The translations under genes and the position numbers were made by a program. Below, one piece after another: positions 5,317-5,805 of a stretch of DNA of 5,805 nt. The notes under the pieces were generated by a model. That model had not been told where the DNA came from and made no database searches. It was given only the letters and a program-made list of their open reading frames with translations. The DNA is from [Eubacterium] saphenum (GTDB taxonomy: Bacteria; Bacillota; Clostridia; Lachnospirales; Anaerotignaceae), in contig SFGI01000059.1 of assembly GCA_004557645.1 (NCBI GenBank), positions 1 through 5,805 of the forward strand, read 5' to 3'. Within the stretch, counting starts at the first letter, position 1. Each line of letters opens with the position of its first letter.

Positions 5317-5748
5317 ATGGAAGCTATCCCCCGCGACTATGGCGAACAGTGCCGGTTTGATGCTTTCTGCAAAACCGTACTGCGAAATGAGGCCCGAAAC
5401 TACCACCGGGATATGAAACGCCAGCGCGACCGTGAAACGTCGTTCAGCGTTCTCCCGCAGGCAGAATTGGACAAGCTCTACACCGTAGATCATTACCCCA
5501 GCGACGACTTTGTATTTTCGTCGCACGGCTATGATTTACATATCGACAACGAGCTTGTGGCCGCCGCATTTGCCGAGCTGTCCCAGCAGGCGCAGAGCAT
5601 TTTAATTTTGCACTGTGTTTTGGAACTGGCAGACGGCGAGATCGGCGCACTCATGGGAATGTCCAGAAGTGCCGTCCAGAGGCACAGGACAAAAACGCTA
5701 AAAGAGCTGCGAACAAAATTGATGGCGTTGATGCCGGAGGGAGGTTAG
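5317..5748 (+). CDS. Sigma-70 family (region 4) factor, Tn916 Orf7-like
   Basis: This 143-residue protein resembles the small sigma-like proteins of conjugative transposons such as Tn916 Orf7 (about 140 residues). The clear part is a C-terminal region 4 helix-turn-helix: AAFAELSQQAQSILILHCVLELADGEIGALMGMSRSAVQRHRTKTLKELRTKL (83-135 region; key residues Glu108, Ile109, Met115, Ser116, Arg117, Val120 and His123). The N-terminal half, with FDAFCKTVLRNEARNY (14-29), is like the degenerate region 2 of these proteins. In Tn916 the equivalent gene supports transcription of excision and transfer genes. The ATG follows an excellent ribosome site, and a 6-base gap separates the stop from the next gene. 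It sits behind a structured leader and may be fed by readthrough from the cargo operon. Confidence 0.88.
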   Translation: MEAIPRDYGEQCRFDAFCKTVLRNEARNYHRDMKRQRDRETSFSVLPQAELDKLYTVDHYPSDDFVFSSHGYDLHIDNELVAAAFAELSQQAQSILILHCVLELADGEIGALMGMSRSAVQRHRTKTLKELRTKLMALMPEGG

Positions 5749-5754
5749 ACGCGG

Positions 5755-5805
5755 ATGAAAAATCCCAACTACAAAGGCATTGAGCTTTTGCCCCTTTCGG
5801 TGATC
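5755..5805 (+). CDS. Start of a small ICE helix-turn-helix gene, Tn916 Orf8-like (cut by window edge)
   Basis: An ATG at 5755 opens a frame of 17 codons, MKNPNYKGIELLPLSVI, that runs to the edge. GGAGGGAGG at about 5736-5744 gives a strong ribosome site, and the start is six bases after the sigma stop. In Tn916-like elements the sigma-like gene is followed by a small gene (Orf8) whose product starts in much this way, with a short lead-in to L-P. The assignment depends mostly on position, since only 17 residues are visible. Confidence 0.65.
   Translation, partial: MKNPNYKGIELLPLSVI

Larger units (their letters stand above)
1..5805. mobile_element. Internal segment of a Tn916/Tn1549-like integrative conjugative element
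   Basis: A relaxase, MobC, an oriT-like repeat cluster, an XRE repressor, an Orf7-like sigma factor and the start of an Orf8-like gene lie together, with a resistance-type operon between the repressor and the sigma gene. This order is typical of conjugative transposons of Firmicutes. The integrase, excisionase, type IV secretion genes and ends are outside the window, so the family assignment is by gene content only. The cargo operon is richer in A+T than the flanking genes, which points to a mosaic element. Confidence 0.85.

Noticed and set aside
1..5805. CRISPR arrays, tRNA or rRNA genes, insertion sequences
   Set aside because: No regularly spaced repeats, cloverleaf-like or ribosomal RNA segments, or transposase-like coding regions were seen on either strand.

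Overview
The window looks like the interior of an integrative conjugative element (ICE) of the broad Tn916/Tn1549 type found in Firmicutes, probably from a gut clostridial host. This rests on three things: a MobC plus MOBP-type relaxase pair, a Tn916 Orf7-like sigma factor followed by the start of a small Orf8-like gene, and strong AGGAGG-type ribosome sites throughout. No host chromosomal gene is visible and neither element end lies in the window. The assignments come from reading the sequence, not from database searches.

Layout. Positions 1-1093 (minus strand) hold the mobilisation module: a relaxase cut off by the left edge, and mobC overlapping its start. Positions 1094-1346 are non-coding, with a cluster of inverted repeats typical of an origin of transfer and a terminator for the next gene. 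Positions 1347-1715 (minus) encode an XRE-family repressor. After a divergent promoter region, 1914-4942 (plus) is a tight four-gene operon: an AraC-type activator with a GyrI-like ligand domain, a free-standing GyrI-like protein, an ABC ATPase and an ABC-2 permease. Positions 4943-5316 are a non-coding leader dense in hairpins, with a possible tiny leader peptide. Positions 5317-5748 encode the sigma-like factor, and the next gene begins at 5755.

How the parts fit. The mobilisation genes nick and transfer the element. The sigma-like and downstream small genes sit where Tn916 keeps the genes that link cargo transcription to excision. The operon between them reads as cargo: a drug or toxin sensing and efflux cassette, in which the AraC protein senses a ligand, the GyrI-like protein binds or neutralises it, and the ABC pair exports it. 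The cargo is visibly richer in A+T than the flanks: lines sampled by eye give about 35% G+C at 2461-2520 against about 70% at 541-600. This suggests a separately acquired cassette.

The most interesting points are a strong internal ribosome site and in-frame ATG at the domain boundary of the AraC protein, which could yield a free ligand-binding domain as in TipAL/TipAS, and the layered hairpin and mini-ORF leader in front of the sigma gene, which looks like an attenuator.
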